A stretch of DNA of 64,000 nucleotides, from the NCBI RefSeq assembly GCF_007489285.1, contig NZ_VLIY01000005.1, forward strand, positions 38,905 through 102,904, written 5' to 3'. The notes beneath the pieces are model-generated. The model saw only the letters and a list, made by a program, of their open reading frames with translations. It did not search any database and was not told the DNA's origin. Every line of letters begins with the position of its first letter. Within the stretch, counting starts at the first letter, position 1. Below, piece by piece: positions 63,043-64,000 of the stretch. Made by a program: the position numbers and the translations under genes. This DNA comes from Skermania sp. ID1734. Lineage in GTDB: Bacteria > Actinomycetota > Actinomycetes > Mycobacteriales > Mycobacteriaceae.

Positions 63043-64000
63043 GCGGTCACCGACAGCGTGTCGCAGTGGTCGGTGGCGGACTGGCCGGCATCACCGCTGC
63101 GCTGCACGCCGCCGACGCGGGGTTCACGGTGGAACTCTTCGAATCCACCCCCAGGCTCGGCGGACTCACCCATTCGTTCAAACGCGGCGAGCGCTGGGTC
63201 GACAACGGCCAGCACGTGTTTCTGCGCTGCTGCACCAGGTATCGGGCGCTGTTGAACCGCCTCGACGTCGCGCACCTGGTGCGACTGCAACCTCGGTTGG
63301 ACATCACCGTGCGCGACGGCGACCGGGTGGGCCGGCTCAACCGATCGGTGCTGCCGGCGCCACTGCACCTGGCGACGGCCCTGGCCCGGTATCCGTGGCT
63401 GTCGATGCAGCAAACGGCGCTGTTGGCGCGCGCGGCACTGCTGCTGCGCAACGTGGATGCCGACGATCCGCGCAACGATGCCCAGACCTTCGGCGCCTGG
63501 CTGCGGCGGCACGGGCAGCGGCCAGGCACGATCGACGCGGTCTGGGACCTGATCGGTATCGCCACGTTGAACTGCCGCGCCGAAGACGCTTCACTGGCCG
63601 CCGCTGCCACGGTGTTCCAGCTCGGTTTGCTCAGTGACCGCACAGCAGCGGATATCGGGTGGTCCACCGTCCCGCTGCAGCGACTGCACGGTGATGCCGC
63701 GACCGCCGCACTGGAGTCCGCCGGCGTGACCATTCAGCTCCGGAACAAGGTTCGCAGCCTTGCTCGCGAAGGCGAGGGGTGGCTGCTCGGCAATGGTGGT
63801 GCAAGTGGGGCACAGCGCTACGACGCGGTAGTGCTTGCCGTGCCGCCCGACGCCGCCGAGCAGCTTCTCCCGTCGGGCGCGGTATCGCTGTCGTCCGGCT
63901 GGGCGGCGGGGCTCGGTTGCGCGCCGATCGTGAACGTGCATGCCGTTTTTGACCGGCCGGTACTCGACGAACCCTTTGTCGCGACCGTTGGCAGTCCGGC
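63039..64000 (+). CDS. hpnE: HpnE, hydroxysqualene dehydroxylase, cut by the window end
   Basis: This FAD enzyme reduces hydroxysqualene to squalene. The N-terminal FAD motif is [21 protein letters not shown], and [14 protein letters not shown] with [13 protein letters not shown] follow, as in the amine-oxidase/phytoene-desaturase-like HpnE family. About 320 codons are visible; the C-terminal part lies beyond base 64000. ATG 63039 overlaps the hpnD stop. Polyprenyl synthase and squalene-hopene cyclase genes are expected further on but cannot be seen here. Confidence 0.9.
   Translation, partial: MSGHRQRVAVVGGGLAGITAALHAADAGFTVELFESTPRLGGLTHSFKRGERWVDNGQHVFLRCCTRYRALLNRLDVAHLVRLQPRLDITVRDGDRVGRLNRSVLPAPLHLATALARYPWLSMQQTALLARAALLLRNVDADDPRNDAQTFGAWLRRHGQRPGTIDAVWDLIGIATLNCRAEDASLAAAATVFQLGLLSDRTAADIGWSTVPLQRLHGDAATAALESAGVTIQLRNKVRSLAREGEGWLLGNGGASGAQRYDAVVLAVPPDAAEQLLPSGAVSLSSGWAAGLGCAPIVNVHAVFDRPVLDEPFVATVGSP

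Overview
The window is high-GC actinobacterial DNA, most likely from the order Mycobacteriales (Nocardia/Rhodococcus/Mycobacterium relatives). The support is a complete yrbE-mce lipid-transporter operon, two WS/DGAT-type acyltransferases, an M13 (Zmp1-like) peptidase, an IdeR-type iron box, a fadE/accA2/accD2-type operon, and many GTG starts and ATGA/GTGA overlaps. I do not name a genus. I found no tRNA, rRNA, CRISPR array, transposase or prophage gene.

Layout. 1-8.4 kb: an orphan OmpR-type DNA-binding domain at the edge, a crotonase, a two-gene operon for a protein with a 43-residue LW repeat, aroQ, and a convergent acyl-CoA dehydrogenase/glycerate kinase pair carrying two identical 46-nt palindromes. 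Then come a GNAT protein, a PlsC-like acyltransferase and a pirin. 8.5-11.2 kb: PadR regulator plus DrrAB-like ABC exporter. 11.2-14.6 kb: iron-uptake operon with an EfeU-EfeO fusion and efeB (DyP peroxidase) behind an IdeR-like box. 14.7-25.4 kb: M13 peptidase, L,D-transpeptidase, P450, dodecin, an exported protein, WS/DGAT, ilvD, a secreted S1 protease and a class III nucleotide cyclase.

25.6-35.1 kb: yrbEA-yrbEB-mceABCDEF and a Mce-associated protein. The genes are almost all translationally coupled, and the D and E proteins both carry lipoboxes. The MceG ATPase is not in the window. 35.1-36.3 kb: RNase H and a small exported or membrane protein. 36.6-48.1 kb: a nine-gene operon (TIGR03084-like, AtuA-like, two acyl-CoA dehydrogenases, an acyl-CoA carboxylase pair, a crotonase, a TetR, an acyl-CoA ligase) with the gene content of M. 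tuberculosis Rv0971c-Rv0976c. It probably activates, oxidises and carboxylates a branched or isoprenoid-like acyl-CoA.

48.2-57.8 kb: a small membrane protein, a GT39 membrane glycosyltransferase preceded by three 11-bp direct repeats of the PhoP/PHO-box type, a TDT transporter, membrane proteins, aconitase, an SDR and a DMT-like transporter. 57.8-64 kb: a PAP2-WS/DGAT fusion, a PucR-type regulator and hpnC-hpnD-hpnE (squalene for hopanoids), with hpnE cut by the window end.

The common themes are lipid uptake (mce), acyl-CoA catabolism, neutral-lipid or isoprenoid synthesis, and envelope remodelling. The features most worth a second look are the palindromes built into the glycerate kinase gene, the LW-repeat protein, the PAP2-acyltransferase fusion, the doubly lipidated mce operon and the PhoP-type repeats.
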